From NCBI RefSeq assembly GCF_003385495.1, contig NZ_QNUH01000009.1:1-64000 (forward strand): a stretch of 64,000 nucleotides of DNA, written 5' to 3'. This document shows positions 45,585 to 55,085 of the stretch, in pieces. Under the pieces are notes generated by a model. It made no database searches. It worked only from the letters and a program-made list of their open reading frames with translations, and had not been told where the DNA came from. How positions within the stretch are numbered: the first letter of the stretch is position 1; each line of letters begins with the position of its first letter. The position numbers and the translations under genes are program-made. The DNA is from Chryseobacterium elymi. GTDB lineage: Bacteria; Bacteroidota; Bacteroidia; Flavobacteriales; Weeksellaceae.

Positions 45585-47807
45585 ATGTCTCGTTTTCCTT
45601 ACCAATTTTTTAATGAGTTTGTAATACGTACTCCTTTCTTTTCACATAAAAAATTTCAGCAAACAATAAGTAGCAAAAATGAAATTACTGATTCAGAGCT
45701 AAAGGAAATCTGTACCAATCTCATATTTCAGGAAGCAATTTATTTAGCCTCACCATATTTGTATAATGAGTTGGCTAAATGGATCAATTCAGAAAAACAT
45801 TTTTTACCAAAAGACTACCAAACACTAAAGCATACCATATTAAAGTATTATAGCCGAATGAGTACTCGTTGTACGCCATTTGGCTTATTTTCTGGTGTTA
45901 GTTTAGGGGAATTTAATGAAGAGATAACAAATAAACAATTTGTAAATAATCCGAATCAAACAAAAGCGGGCCAATTAATTAGAGATACTAAATTGGATAT
46001 GCGTTTCCTTGTTTCCTTAGCTCAGCATTTTATGCAATTACCTGAAATAAGGAGTAAGTTATTGTTATTTCCAAACAATAGCATCTATACGCTGGGAAAC
46101 AAAATCCGTTATGTAGAATATCAGTATACCGGTGGAAAAAGAGATTACATTATTTCATCGGCACCACTTTCCATAGAATTACAACAGATACTTGAACTGT
46201 CAAAAGAAGGAAAAACCCTACAGCAACTTGCAGAAACCCTCATTGATAATGAAATAACTCAAGAAGAAGCTTTAGAATTTATAGAAGAACTAATAGATAA
46301 CCAGGTTCTTATAAGTGAGCTGGAGCCCAATGTATCAGGAAAAGATTTTCTGGAGGTTATTATCTCCGTTCTGCAAAGAATAAAAGCAGAAAAAGAAATG
46401 CATATTCTAATTTCTGTAAAAAATAAATTAACTGAATTGGATCAAAATATTGGAAATCCTGTCTCAAAATATGCTGAAATCGAAGGATTAATTAAATCTT
46501 TTGATACAGAATATGAACAAAAATATCTTTTTCAGACTGATTTGTATTCTGAAAGCCAGTGTGTTTTGCCTAATTATTGGAAAAAAGAGATAAAAAAAGG
46601 AATTAGCTTTTTGAATAAAATAAACAAGATTCAAAAAAATAACCATTTAAAAAAATTCAAAAAAGCATTTAACGAAAGATTTGAAACACAGGAAATGCCT
46701 TTATTGTATGTCCTTGATGCCGAAGTTGGAATTGGTTATAAACAAGATGCTTTCACAAAGGGACTTCATTCCTATTTAGAAGATTTGCAACTTTCAATTT
46801 CTAAAAAAGATCAAAACTTACATATTGAATTGAGTCCGGTCTATACAATTCTTAATGAAAAACTACAAAATGCTTTACTGGAAAATCAGTATAAAATCGA
46901 ACTGTCGGACAGAGATTTCAAAGATTTTGAAGAAAATTGGGATGATTTACCTGATACAATTTCTTTTTTAACAGAAATTATTTCGGAGAATAAACAGGAA
47001 AAACTGTTTTTAAATAATAGTACGGGAAGCAGCTCTGCGAATCTGTTAGGAAGATTTTGTTCGGAAAGGTCAGATGTACAAAATCTGTCAAAAATAATTA
47101 CAGAAAAAGAAGAAGAACTAAATTCTGATTGTATTCTGGCAGAAATCATTCATTTACCTGAAGCAAGAATTGGAAATGTGATCAGAAGACCAACCCTGAG
47201 ACAATATGAAATTCCCTATTTGGCACAATCTGTATTACCAAAAGAAAATCAAATATCAGTAAATGATTTATACATTTCTTTGAAAAATGAAAGGATTGTT
47301 TTACGTTCCAAAAAGCTGAACAAGGAAGTGAAACCCTATTTGACAAACGCCCATAATTATTCCAGCAATACTTTACCGGTTTATCATTTCCTTTCAGATC
47401 TTTACTCCCAGGATATACGGGACGGATTATATTTTACTTGGGGAGGATTAGAGCATATTTATAAATTTCTACCAAGAATAGAATATAAAAATATCATTAT
47501 TTCGAAAGCGCAATGGAAGGTTACAGATAAGGATGTTGTCCTTTTAGAGGAAATAATTTCGGATAAAGATTATTTTTTGAATGAGCTGTCAGAATGGAGA
47601 GAAAAAAGGAAAATTCCAGCCTTGATTCAATGGGCTGATTGGGATAATACTTTGACCCTTAACCTAGAAAATTATGATATAGCTAGGCTGTTTGTTGAAA
47701 CTGTAAAAAAGAAGAAATCAATTACCATCGAAGAATTTCTATTTAACGAAAATGATGACTTTAGACGTGAGTTTATTTTTTCAATATATAAAAGCGAGAG
47801 ATTATAG
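45585..47807 (+). CDS. lantibiotic dehydratase, glutamylation subunit (LanB N-terminal type)
   Basis: The 740-residue protein matches the N-terminal lantibiotic dehydratase domain (YYSRMSTRCTPFGLFSGVSLGEF near residues 88-110; ILAEIIHLPEARIGNVIRRPTLRQYEIPYL near 520). This part transfers glutamate from glutamyl-tRNA to Ser/Thr of the precursor. It is shorter than full LanB (about 1000 residues) because the elimination domain is a separate gene immediately downstream, the split arrangement I recall from pinensin-type clusters. Its start codon abuts the protease stop. Confidence 0.9.
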   Translation: MSRFPYQFFNEFVIRTPFFSHKKFQQTISSKNEITDSELKEICTNLIFQEAIYLASPYLYNELAKWINSEKHFLPKDYQTLKHTILKYYSRMSTRCTPFGLFSGVSLGEFNEEITNKQFVNNPNQTKAGQLIRDTKLDMRFLVSLAQHFMQLPEIRSKLLLFPNNSIYTLGNKIRYVEYQYTGGKRDYIISSAPLSIELQQILELSKEGKTLQQLAETLIDNEITQEEALEFIEELIDNQVLISELEPNVSGKDFLEVIISVLQRIKAEKEMHILISVKNKLTELDQNIGNPVSKYAEIEGLIKSFDTEYEQKYLFQTDLYSESQCVLPNYWKKEIKKGISFLNKINKIQKNNHLKKFKKAFNERFETQEMPLLYVLDAEVGIGYKQDAFTKGLHSYLEDLQLSISKKDQNLHIELSPVYTILNEKLQNALLENQYKIELSDRDFKDFEENWDDLPDTISFLTEIISENKQEKLFLNNSTGSSSANLLGRFCSERSDVQNLSKIITEKEEELNSDCILAEIIHLPEARIGNVIRRPTLRQYEIPYLAQSVLPKENQISVNDLYISLKNERIVLRSKKLNKEVKPYLTNAHNYSSNTLPVYHFLSDLYSQDIRDGLYFTWGGLEHIYKFLPRIEYKNIIISKAQWKVTDKDVVLLEEIISDKDYFLNELSEWREKRKIPALIQWADWDNTLTLNLENYDIARLFVETVKKKKSITIEEFLFNENDDFRREFIFSIYKSERL

Positions 47808-47810
47808 CTT

Positions 47811-48653
47811 ATGGTGAAAAGAATTTTTACTGTCGGGAGTGAGTGGCTCTACCTGAAAATCTATACAGGAGTAAAAACTGCTGATCTCATTTTAGAAGAA
47901 ACAATAAAGACCTTAGTAGAAGATTTTCAGGAAAACAGTTATATTTCAAAATGGTTTTTTATACGCTATAATGATCCGAAACCACATTTGAGAATAAGGT
48001 TTTTGTTAAGGAATATTGGTGATTACAGCAACATTCTTGACAAAATCAATGAGACTCTACAGGAATATATAGAAAGCGGTGAGATTTCAAATGTTTTAAT
48101 CGATACCTATAACCGGGAGCTTGAACGTTACGGGGAAAATACCATCAAAGAAGCTGAAACTCTATTTTGCAAAAACAGTGAATTTACCCTACAATGTCTG
48201 GATTACGACGATGAGGAAAAAATAATTGTATCTCTTTTCTATATAGATGAAATTTTAAATAGACTTCATTTTTCAGTCCAAGAAAAACTGGATTGGATCA
48301 AAGATTTTAATGATTCTTTTAAAAAGGAATTTAATGCCGATAAAAAGCTCAACTCTCAGCTTGATAAAAAGTATCGAAACTTTAAACCAAAATATCTAGA
48401 CTTTCTTCAATCAGAAGAATTTTCAGAGGAAAGAGAAACTATTATTTCTAATATTGAAGAAAGTAGTATTGTTTTTCGGAATATCATATCCCACTATGAA
48501 AATGATTCCTTAGGAATATCTTTACAGAATTTTTTCCAAAGTATTTTTCATATGAATATCAACAGGCTTTTTGTTTCCAGTCAAAGATTATTTGAAATGG
48601 TAATTTATGATTATTTGCTAAGATATTATAAAACCTGTGCCTATAGGGATTAG
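47811..48653 (+). CDS. thiopeptide-type biosynthesis protein, elimination subunit (SpaB C-terminal type)
   Basis: The 280-residue protein fits the SpaB_C/thiopeptide-type family: SEWLYLKIYTGVKTADLIL at the start, WFFIRYNDPKPHLRIRF around residue 45, and NVLIDTYNRELERYG near 100. In class I lanthipeptides this domain eliminates glutamate to give dehydroalanine or dehydrobutyrine. It follows the dehydratase by 3 bases and ends the operon. No LanC cyclase gene is found before or after it in the window. Confidence 0.9.
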   Translation: MVKRIFTVGSEWLYLKIYTGVKTADLILEETIKTLVEDFQENSYISKWFFIRYNDPKPHLRIRFLLRNIGDYSNILDKINETLQEYIESGEISNVLIDTYNRELERYGENTIKEAETLFCKNSEFTLQCLDYDDEEKIIVSLFYIDEILNRLHFSVQEKLDWIKDFNDSFKKEFNADKKLNSQLDKKYRNFKPKYLDFLQSEEFSEERETIISNIEESSIVFRNIISHYENDSLGISLQNFFQSIFHMNINRLFVSSQRLFEMVIYDYLLRYYKTCAYRD

Positions 48654-48701
48654 TAAGAAAAGCTTCATTACAATATTGCATCAGTATTTTAAACTTTACA
48701 T

Positions 48702-48740
48702 AAAAAAGCCTCGCTAGAAAATCCTAACGAGGCTTTTTTT
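48702..48740. terminator. bidirectional terminator between the RiPP operon and coaE
   Basis: AAAAAAGCCTCG (48702-48713) pairs with CGAGGCTTTTTT (48728-48739); inner bases TAG/CTA extend the stem. Confidence 0.85.
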
Positions 48741-49368
48741 ATTCAATACTAAAGATGATCTGTTCGGTCTGTTCCTTAAGATCCTCTAAGTTGGTATTGT
48801 TATGGATAATATAGTCTGCCAGTTTTATCTTATCCTTTTCAGGCATTTGCTTTTCCATGACAGATTCCACTTCGCGGTAGGTTTTTCCATCCCTGTCCAT
48901 TACCCTTTTGGCTCTGATATTATCTTCAGCAGTGACTAAAAGCGATTTGTAACACTGCCGGTTCAGTTTTAATTCAAATAATAAGGCTGTTTCTTTAAAG
49001 ACCAGATATTTAGTCTGCTTTTTAAGCCATTCTTCAAAATCAATGCGTACCGCAGGATGAATAATCTCATTTAATTCATGAAGCAGTTCCTTATTACTGA
49101 AAACCTTTTCTGCGACAATTTTCCTGTCATACAGCCCGTTCGCATCATAAGCTTCATCACCCAGTAAATCCTTTATTTTTACCTTTAAATCCTCACTCTC
49201 ATTCACAATGGCTTTCGCTCTGTCATCGGAATAATAAACAGGGAATCCAAAGTCTTCAATAAAATGGGCAACAGTAGTCTTACCTGAGCCTATACCACCG
49301 GTAAGCCCGATCACCTTGGTTGCCGGTTCCGGTTCCGGTTTTTGTGTTTCTGAATGTAAATCTTCCAT
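48739..49368 (-). CDS. coaE: dephospho-CoA kinase
   Basis: ATG at 49368 gives 209 residues. The P-loop (VIGLTGGIGSGKTTVAHFIE) comes after a short acidic N-terminal tail, followed by the CoaE motifs YYSDDRAKAIV, LNEIIHPAVR and FKETALLFE. It phosphorylates dephospho-CoA in the last step of CoA synthesis. It is the last of a run of minus-strand genes and ends in the terminator shared with the RiPP operon. Confidence 0.95.
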   Translation of the reverse strand: MEDLHSETQKPEPEPATKVIGLTGGIGSGKTTVAHFIEDFGFPVYYSDDRAKAIVNESEDLKVKIKDLLGDEAYDANGLYDRKIVAEKVFSNKELLHELNEIIHPAVRIDFEEWLKKQTKYLVFKETALLFELKLNRQCYKSLLVTAEDNIRAKRVMDRDGKTYREVESVMEKQMPEKDKIKLADYIIHNNTNLEDLKEQTEQIIFSIE

Positions 49369-49377
49369 AATCAAAAA

Positions 49378-50244
49378 TTAATATCCAAAAACATCATTAA
49401 AACTATGAATTTCGTCTAGCCTTACCCCTTTTTCAGTCATTTTAAGACTTGCCAGTTCATTATGGGCATCATGTTCAAAGAACAGAAGGTATTCATTGTC
49501 TACACACTGCTTCAGGAACTTTCCTTTTTCCTCCAGGGTTAGGAGAGGTCTCGTATCATACCCCATCACATAAACCTGGTTAATGTGCCCCGCAGTAGGA
49601 ATAAGATCCGCTGCAAAAACAATTGTTTTTTCCTGATACTGAATCACCGGAAGCATCTGTTTTTCCGTATGTCCGTCTACAAAGATCACATCCATTTTCA
49701 GGTCGGGAGCAAAACCGTAATTTCCTGTAGTAGGAAGAGGTAAAAAGTTAAGCTGTCCGCTTTCCTGCATCGGAAGAATATTCTCTTTCAGAAAGCTGGC
49801 TTTTTCTCTTGCATTTGGTTCTGTAGCCCATTGCCAGTGGTTTTCATTTGTCCAGAACTGAGCATTTTTAAAAGCCGGTCTGTATCCCGTTCTGTCATCA
49901 TTCCATTCAATAGCACCTCCGCAATGATCAAAGTGAAGATGCGTAAGAAATACATCCGTAATATCCTCTTTTACAAAACCAAATTTCTTTAAATTTTTAT
50001 CAAGATTATCGTCTCCCCAAAGCGAATAATGCCCGAAGAATTTATCATCTTGTTTATTTCCAAGACCGCAGTCTACAAGAATCAGTTTCTTGCCGTCTTC
50101 TATAAGCAGGGATCTTGTTCCCAGGTCAATCAGGTTTCTTTCGTCTGCAGGATTGGTTTTTTCCCACAGACTCTTTGGGACGACTCCAAACATGGCACCG
50201 CCGTCCAGTTTAAATTTTCCACATTGTATTGGATATAGCTTCAT
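49378..50244 (-). CDS. MBL-fold metallo-hydrolase
   Basis: The 288-residue soluble protein has the metallo-beta-lactamase motif HLHFDHCGG (around residue 114), an early ILVDCGLG and later zinc ligands in FVDGHTEKQM, FAADLIPTAGH and FEHDAHNE. No signal peptide is present, so it is cytoplasmic. The family covers many hydrolases (quorum-quenching lactonases, glyoxalase II-like enzymes), and the substrate cannot be assigned. It lies 9 bases upstream of coaE. Confidence 0.85.
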   Translation of the reverse strand: MKLYPIQCGKFKLDGGAMFGVVPKSLWEKTNPADERNLIDLGTRSLLIEDGKKLILVDCGLGNKQDDKFFGHYSLWGDDNLDKNLKKFGFVKEDITDVFLTHLHFDHCGGAIEWNDDRTGYRPAFKNAQFWTNENHWQWATEPNAREKASFLKENILPMQESGQLNFLPLPTTGNYGFAPDLKMDVIFVDGHTEKQMLPVIQYQEKTIVFAADLIPTAGHINQVYVMGYDTRPLLTLEEKGKFLKQCVDNEYLLFFEHDAHNELASLKMTEKGVRLDEIHSFNDVFGY

Positions 50245-50259
50245 ATATATTTTTGATTA

Positions 50260-50871
50260 TTATTTCTTTATTAATTTCATTTTCTCAGCAATTTTTCTTC
50301 CATTCTCATCCGAATTTTCAAGTTCAGAGATAATGTTCTGATAATCATGATCCTTTCTGTTTTGAGAAAGCTTTTGCTTGATGAATATTTCTGTCGGAAT
50401 TATTTTCAGTCCGAAAGCACCTTTCATTTCCTTTTCCACAAACTCTCTCCCCATATCTTTTACCATGACAGGGCACTTCTGGAAATTTTCATATTTCGAA
50501 GTTAATTTTTCCAGATGCTGATAAAGTTCGCTATTACTCATAAGCTGTACTTTCCCATACACCTGAACAGCTTCATAATTCCACGTTGAAACATTGATGT
50601 GATCATACCAGCTGCTTGAAATATAAGTATGAGCTCCCAGGAAATCGCAAAGGACTTCATCACCATCCTTTAATGTTTTTGCCTGAGGATTGGCTCTTGA
50701 GATGTGAGTTTCCACATACACATTCTCCGGATTATCCTCATTAAGCATCATCATAGAATGTGTGGCTCTTATTTTTTCAACAGAAGAAATAAGCAGGGCA
50801 AACGCATTGTCTCTGATGATTTCCCTCATCAGATCATGATCTTCACTTCTGTATAATTTTGGAATAAACAT
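50260..50871 (-). CDS. PaiB-like FMN-binding protein
   Basis: The 203-residue protein starts MFIPKLYRSEDHDLMREIIRDN and contains the PaiB/FMN-binding split-barrel motifs (HSMMMLNEDN, THISRANPQAKTLKDGDEVLCDFLGAHTYIS, WNYEAVQVYG). The family is called FMN-binding negative transcriptional regulator after Bacillus PaiB, but many members may simply be flavin-dependent enzymes. It shares the minus strand with the MBL hydrolase (15-base gap) and ruvB (6-base gap), probably as one operon. Confidence 0.88.
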   Translation of the reverse strand: MFIPKLYRSEDHDLMREIIRDNAFALLISSVEKIRATHSMMMLNEDNPENVYVETHISRANPQAKTLKDGDEVLCDFLGAHTYISSSWYDHINVSTWNYEAVQVYGKVQLMSNSELYQHLEKLTSKYENFQKCPVMVKDMGREFVEKEMKGAFGLKIIPTEIFIKQKLSQNRKDHDYQNIISELENSDENGRKIAEKMKLIKK

Positions 50872-50877
50872 AGACTG

Positions 50878-51900
50878 TTAAAATAATTCTCCCGGACTTC
50901 TCGGTATAGCTATATTTAAATGCTTATAGGCTTTGTCGGTCACCTCTCTTCCTCTTGGTGTTCTGATAATGAATCCTTCCTGGATCAGAAAAGGTTCATA
51001 AACCTCTTCCAGAGTCTCAGGATTCTCAGCAATTGAGGTTGCAAGGGCGGAAATTCCTACCGGCTTTCCTTTAAAGTTCTCAATCATAACCCGCATAATC
51101 TTGTTATCCATTTCATCCAGGCCAAACTCATCCACATTAAGTGAATTCAATGCATACTTTGTAATATTGATTTCAATTTCTCCGTTTCCTTTGATCTCGG
51201 CAAAATCACGTACCCTTCTTAATAAAGCATTCGCAATCCTTGGTGTTCCGCGGCTTCTTCTGGCAATTTCTATCGCTGCATCTTCATAAATCTTACTTCC
51301 CAGAACCCTTGAGCTTCGCTGAATGATCATCGATAAAAGTTCAACCGAATAATATTCAAGCCTGCTTTGAATCCCAAACCTTGCCAGCATCGGTTTCGTC
51401 AGCATTCCGCTTCTTGTGGTTGCCCCTACCAGAGTAAAAGGATTCAGACCGATCTGTACGCTCCTTGCATTAGGACCGGTTTCCAGCATAATATCTATCT
51501 TGTAATCCTCCATGGCAGAATACAGATATTCTTCCACAACAGGAGACAGACGGTGGATTTCATCAATAAAAAGAACATCGTTTTCCTCCAGATTCGTCAG
51601 CAGGCCGGCTAAACTTCCCGGCTTATCCAAAACAGGACCGGAAGTGACTTTGCATCCTACCCCAAGCTCATTGGCGATAATATTGGCTAAAGTTGTCTTA
51701 CCCAGACCCGGCGGACCATGCAGGAGAACGTGATCAAGAGCACCACCACGTCTTTTGGCAGCACTTACAAAAACTTCCAGGTTTTCCAAAGTTTTTCTCT
51801 GTCCGGCAAAGTCCTTAAAACTCTGCGGACGGATCTGCTCCTCCTGCATAAGCTCTTCATGTGAGTAGTTTTCCTTATCTGGATGTAAAAAGTCTGGCAT
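50878..51900 (-). CDS. ruvB: Holliday junction branch-migration helicase RuvB
   Basis: This 340-residue AAA+ protein has Walker A ([15 protein letters not shown]), Walker B (LFIDEIHRL), sensor 1 ([10 protein letters not shown]), an arginine-finger region and a C-terminal winged helix ([13 protein letters not shown]). It drives branch migration with RuvA. It is the first gene of a minus-strand run ending at coaE. Its promoter region is shared with a four-helix-bundle element on the other side. Confidence 0.96.
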   Translation of the reverse strand: MPDFLHPDKENYSHEELMQEEQIRPQSFKDFAGQRKTLENLEVFVSAAKRRGGALDHVLLHGPPGLGKTTLANIIANELGVGCKVTSGPVLDKPGSLAGLLTNLEENDVLFIDEIHRLSPVVEEYLYSAMEDYKIDIMLETGPNARSVQIGLNPFTLVGATTRSGMLTKPMLARFGIQSRLEYYSVELLSMIIQRSSRVLGSKIYEDAAIEIARRSRGTPRIANALLRRVRDFAEIKGNGEIEINITKYALNSLNVDEFGLDEMDNKIMRVMIENFKGKPVGISALATSIAENPETLEEVYEPFLIQEGFIIRTPRGREVTDKAYKHLNIAIPRSPGELF

Positions 51901-51937
51901 TAATTCATTTCATTTACTTCAAAGATAGGAAATTTAG

Positions 51938-52513
51938 ACTAAGGTTGAGGTTTAGATTGAGAAAATTCAGGGATTCAAAAAAGGTTGATTGTAAGGCTGA
52001 GGTAAAGGCAAAGGTAAATACAATAGATGAGGCTAAAGGTGATTTTGATTTAGCACATTGAGATATTTTAAGTATTTTTGAGAAGAAAAAACTACAGATT
52101 AAATTGATAAAAGATTTTACAGAAATGCCCGTTTGGCAAAAAGCAATTGAAATTGCCGAAAGATGTTTTCTTATATCTGCTGACTTACCTAAACAGGAAG
52201 ATTATGCATTGACTTCACAACTGAGAAGATCTGCACAAAGTATTGCAGCAAATATTGCTGAAGGCTTTGGAAGAAGGACTGCTAAAGATAAAAGCAGATT
52301 TTATGATATTTCCAGAGGGTCAGCATTTGAAACTAAAAGTCATTTGATATACGGAAATAGAGTAAAATACTTTTCTGATAATGATTGTTTACAAATTCAT
52401 ATTCTAATTGATGAGGTCATTTTGATTTAAATAAAATGACCAATTATTTGAAAAATAACAGTCAATATTAATCTAAACCTAACTCTAATCTTCACCTTAA
52501 TCTAAACCTAACT
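51938..52513. mobile_element. four-helix-bundle gene bracketed by inverted repeats
   Basis: AGGTTTAGATT (51948-51958) is the exact inverse of AATCTAAACCT, which occurs twice on the other side (52470-52480 and 52499-52509) within 15-base direct repeats ending CTAACT. More loosely similar A/G-rich text flanks the left arm. The element fills the space between ruvB and hutI and carries one gene. It resembles a non-autonomous element, but no transposase is present and the borders are approximate. Confidence 0.45.
52104..52430 (+). CDS. four-helix-bundle (S23/bIVP-like) protein
   Basis: The 108-residue frame from TTG 52104 (MIKDFTEMPVWQKAIEIAER) has the family signature VWQKA, LPKQEDYALTSQLRRSAQSIAANIAEGFGR and KSRFYDISRGSAFETKSHL. 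ATG at 52125 is an alternative start. The family was first seen in 23S rRNA intervening sequences and is related to Avd of diversity-generating retroelements; its function is poorly known. At 108 residues it is slightly short, and the C-terminus may be clipped. It is flanked by inverted repeats. Confidence 0.82.
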   Translation: MIKDFTEMPVWQKAIEIAERCFLISADLPKQEDYALTSQLRRSAQSIAANIAEGFGRRTAKDKSRFYDISRGSAFETKSHLIYGNRVKYFSDNDCLQIHILIDEVILI

Positions 52514-52517
52514 AAAA

Positions 52518-53744
52518 ATGAAATTAATAGGACCTTTCAAGCAGATCATTACGTTGGCAAATCTTCCGTTAAGAGGAAGAATATCCGATGAACAAATTGA
52601 TATTATTACAGACGGAGGAATTTTGGTAAATAATGGCTTGATTCAGAAAGTTGGGAACTTTAAGATGCTAAAGACTGAAAACCCAGATACGGAAACCGAA
52701 CTTATGGACGGGGAACAGATTGTTCTTCCCGGATTTGTAGATTCCCATACCCATATCTGTTTCGGCGGAAACCGCGCCAATGACTTTGCTATGCGAAATG
52801 CAGGAAAAACCTATCTTGAAATAGCTGAAAGTGGTGGTGGGATCTGGAGCTCTGTGCAGCACACGAGAAATGCTTCAGAAGAAGAATTATTAAAGACATT
52901 GGTAGAAAGGATCAGCTTTCTGATTTCATTAGGAATTACGACCATTGAAATAAAAAGTGGCTACGGATTAGATGTGGAAAATGAACTGAAAATGCTCAGA
53001 ATCATTAAAAAAGCACAGGGTCAGACAAAAGCCAGGTTGGTTCCAACATGTCTTTCTGCTCATCTCAAACCAAGAGACTTTGACGGGACGAATCAGGAAT
53101 ATTTAGAATATATCCTTACAGAAATTCTGCCAAAAGTAAAAAAAGAGGGACTGGCACAGCGTGTAGATATATTTATAGAGAAATCTGCATTCCAGCCTGA
53201 AGAAAGTAAAGATTTCCTTCTTAAAACTAAAGATTTAGGTTTTGAGGTTACGGTTCATGCAGACCAGTTTACACCGGGAAGCTCCCGAATTGCAGTGGAG
53301 GTGGGCGCAAAATCTGCAGATCATCTTGAAGCCACTATTGATGAAGATATTGAGTTTTTAGCACAGTCAGATACAGTGGCTACGGCATTGCCGGGAGCAA
53401 GCTTAGGACTGGGAGAAAAATTCACTCCGGCCAGGAAATTACTGGATGCAGGAGCTATTGTAGCAATCGCCAGCGACTGGAATCCGGGATCTGCCCCGAT
53501 GGGAAATTTAATTACCCAGGCTTCTATTTTGGCTACATTTGAGAAATTAACGACTGCTGAGGTATTGGCGGGAATGACATTCCGTGCAGCCTATGCATTG
53601 GGTCTTGAAGATATAGGAAAACTGGAAGCGGGTAAAAAAGCAGATTTTGTAACATTTAAAACCGATAATTTTCAGAATGTTCTTTACAATCAGGGAAGCC
53701 TGAATGCTGAGAATGTTTATATCAGCGGAAATCTTAATCATTAG
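52518..53744 (+). CDS. hutI: imidazolonepropionase
   Basis: The 408-residue protein is a metal-dependent amidohydrolase with VLPGFVDSHTHICFGGNRANDFAMR, the later metal ligand in TVHADQF and IASDWNPGSAPMGNL. It hydrolyses imidazolone-5-propanoate to N-formimino-L-glutamate, the third step of histidine breakdown. It starts 5 bases after the right arm of the four-helix-bundle element, so its own promoter may be displaced or supplied by that element. The partner hutG lies 3.5 kb downstream on the same strand. Confidence 0.95.
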   Translation: MKLIGPFKQIITLANLPLRGRISDEQIDIITDGGILVNNGLIQKVGNFKMLKTENPDTETELMDGEQIVLPGFVDSHTHICFGGNRANDFAMRNAGKTYLEIAESGGGIWSSVQHTRNASEEELLKTLVERISFLISLGITTIEIKSGYGLDVENELKMLRIIKKAQGQTKARLVPTCLSAHLKPRDFDGTNQEYLEYILTEILPKVKKEGLAQRVDIFIEKSAFQPEESKDFLLKTKDLGFEVTVHADQFTPGSSRIAVEVGAKSADHLEATIDEDIEFLAQSDTVATALPGASLGLGEKFTPARKLLDAGAIVAIASDWNPGSAPMGNLITQASILATFEKLTTAEVLAGMTFRAAYALGLEDIGKLEAGKKADFVTFKTDNFQNVLYNQGSLNAENVYISGNLNH

Positions 53745-53747
53745 ATT

Positions 53748-54845
53748 ATGGGCATTTTTGATAAGATCTTAGGCAAAAAACAGCCGGAAAAAGAAACCAA
53801 AACATATAAGGATTTCTGGGATTGGTTTTTAACAAAAGAGAAAACTTTTTTTGAAGTTGTAAAAGGCAGAGAACATATTGAAGAACAGTTTTTTGATGTT
53901 ATATCTCCTGAACTTACCAAAATAAATGACGGTTACTATTTCCTGTCAGGAATGTGTGATGAAGATACGGCCGAACTTATTATTACGGTAGAAGGTGATG
54001 TGAAAAAAATAATTTTTGCCGAAGAACTTGTTGCCGCTGCTCCTAAGATTGATCATTGGAAGTTTACAGCACTCAAGCCCGAAACGGATATTGAAAATAT
54101 TGGATTGAAAATGGGCGGTTTAGAGTTTACAAAAAACAACATCTGCTTTTATTCCAATGACATAGAAGGTTATCCGGATGAGATTGATCTGGTCTTTGTT
54201 TATGAAAATTTAAATGAAGAAAATAGAGAATCGGCTACGACAGGGATCTGTATTTTTCTGGATAATTTCCTGGGCGAATTGAATTTTGCTACACAAATTG
54301 ATACTTTCAGCATTATAGGTAAAAGTGAAGTGGAGCAGGAACTGATTCCAATAGAAAAACTAAAAGAATTTCTTCTCTGGAGAGAAAGAGAATTTACCGA
54401 AAAGTATAAAGATTCACAGATTTTAGAAAATGAAGATCAGTTTTCTCTTCTTGAAGCGACTTTAGAAAATGGGATGCCGCTTATGGCTACGGTGAATGCT
54501 TCTTTATTAAAATATGATGCAAAGGCTTCCTATCCGTGGATCTCAGTCCTGAAGATTTCTTATGATGGAAAGAACAATAACGGTTTTCCGGAAGAAGCAG
54601 ATTACAATACCATGAATACCATTGAAGACTATGCAGTAGAGCTTCTTAAACCAAAAGAGGGTCATTTGTATATCGGCAGGGAAACGGCAGACAACTCCAA
54701 AAGCATTTACTTTGCAAGCAAGGATTTCAGGCAACCTTCCAAAGTTTTTGATCAGATCATAAAAGAAAATCCTCAATATAAAATTTCACTGGAAATTTAT
54801 AAAGATAAATACTGGCAGAGTTTTGAACACTACAATGTAAATTAA
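53748..54845 (+). CDS. DUF695-type protein of unknown function
   Basis: The 365-residue soluble protein begins MGIFDKILGKKQPEKETKTYKDF. Its C-terminal third looks like DUF695 (WISVLKISYDGKNNNGFPEEADYN followed by HLYIGRETADNSKSIYFASKDFRQ), and the middle has another acidic mixed alpha/beta region. It starts 3 bases after the hutI stop, so it is probably co-transcribed. No role in histidine metabolism is known to me, and the assignment to DUF695 is from memory of its motifs. Confidence 0.65.
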   Translation: MGIFDKILGKKQPEKETKTYKDFWDWFLTKEKTFFEVVKGREHIEEQFFDVISPELTKINDGYYFLSGMCDEDTAELIITVEGDVKKIIFAEELVAAAPKIDHWKFTALKPETDIENIGLKMGGLEFTKNNICFYSNDIEGYPDEIDLVFVYENLNEENRESATTGICIFLDNFLGELNFATQIDTFSIIGKSEVEQELIPIEKLKEFLLWREREFTEKYKDSQILENEDQFSLLEATLENGMPLMATVNASLLKYDAKASYPWISVLKISYDGKNNNGFPEEADYNTMNTIEDYAVELLKPKEGHLYIGRETADNSKSIYFASKDFRQPSKVFDQIIKENPQYKISLEIYKDKYWQSFEHYNVN

Positions 54846-55085
54846 ACAAAGATTTCATTTTTGTGAAAGGCAAATGAGGCGGAATACGGCCTTAGATTTT
54901 TATTTTTTATTTAAGTTTTCTTATATTGTGGCCCCATTACTGTTGATTCATTGTATAAAACAGTAATTTTCTATAGTTCTTAAGTACATCCCTGATAAGG
55001 AAAATAACGCAGTCATATTATTCTTTGAGTACTTCTGCCGGGGCTATGCCAGGTGTCTGTCAATATTAATACGAAAATAAATGCG
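54846..55085. other. intergenic gap before the BCCT transporter gene
   Basis: It contains an inverted repeat, ATTACTGTT (54936-54944) with AACAGTAAT (54959-54967), which could be a weak terminator or operator. No small gene is evident. Confidence 0.4.

Noticed and set aside
48654..48701. Possible small gene after the elimination subunit
   Set aside because: Only about 50 bases before the terminator and no start-stop pair of note.
52104..52430. Avd of a diversity-generating retroelement
   Set aside because: No reverse transcriptase, template repeat or variable repeat nearby; the protein is an ordinary four-helix-bundle member.
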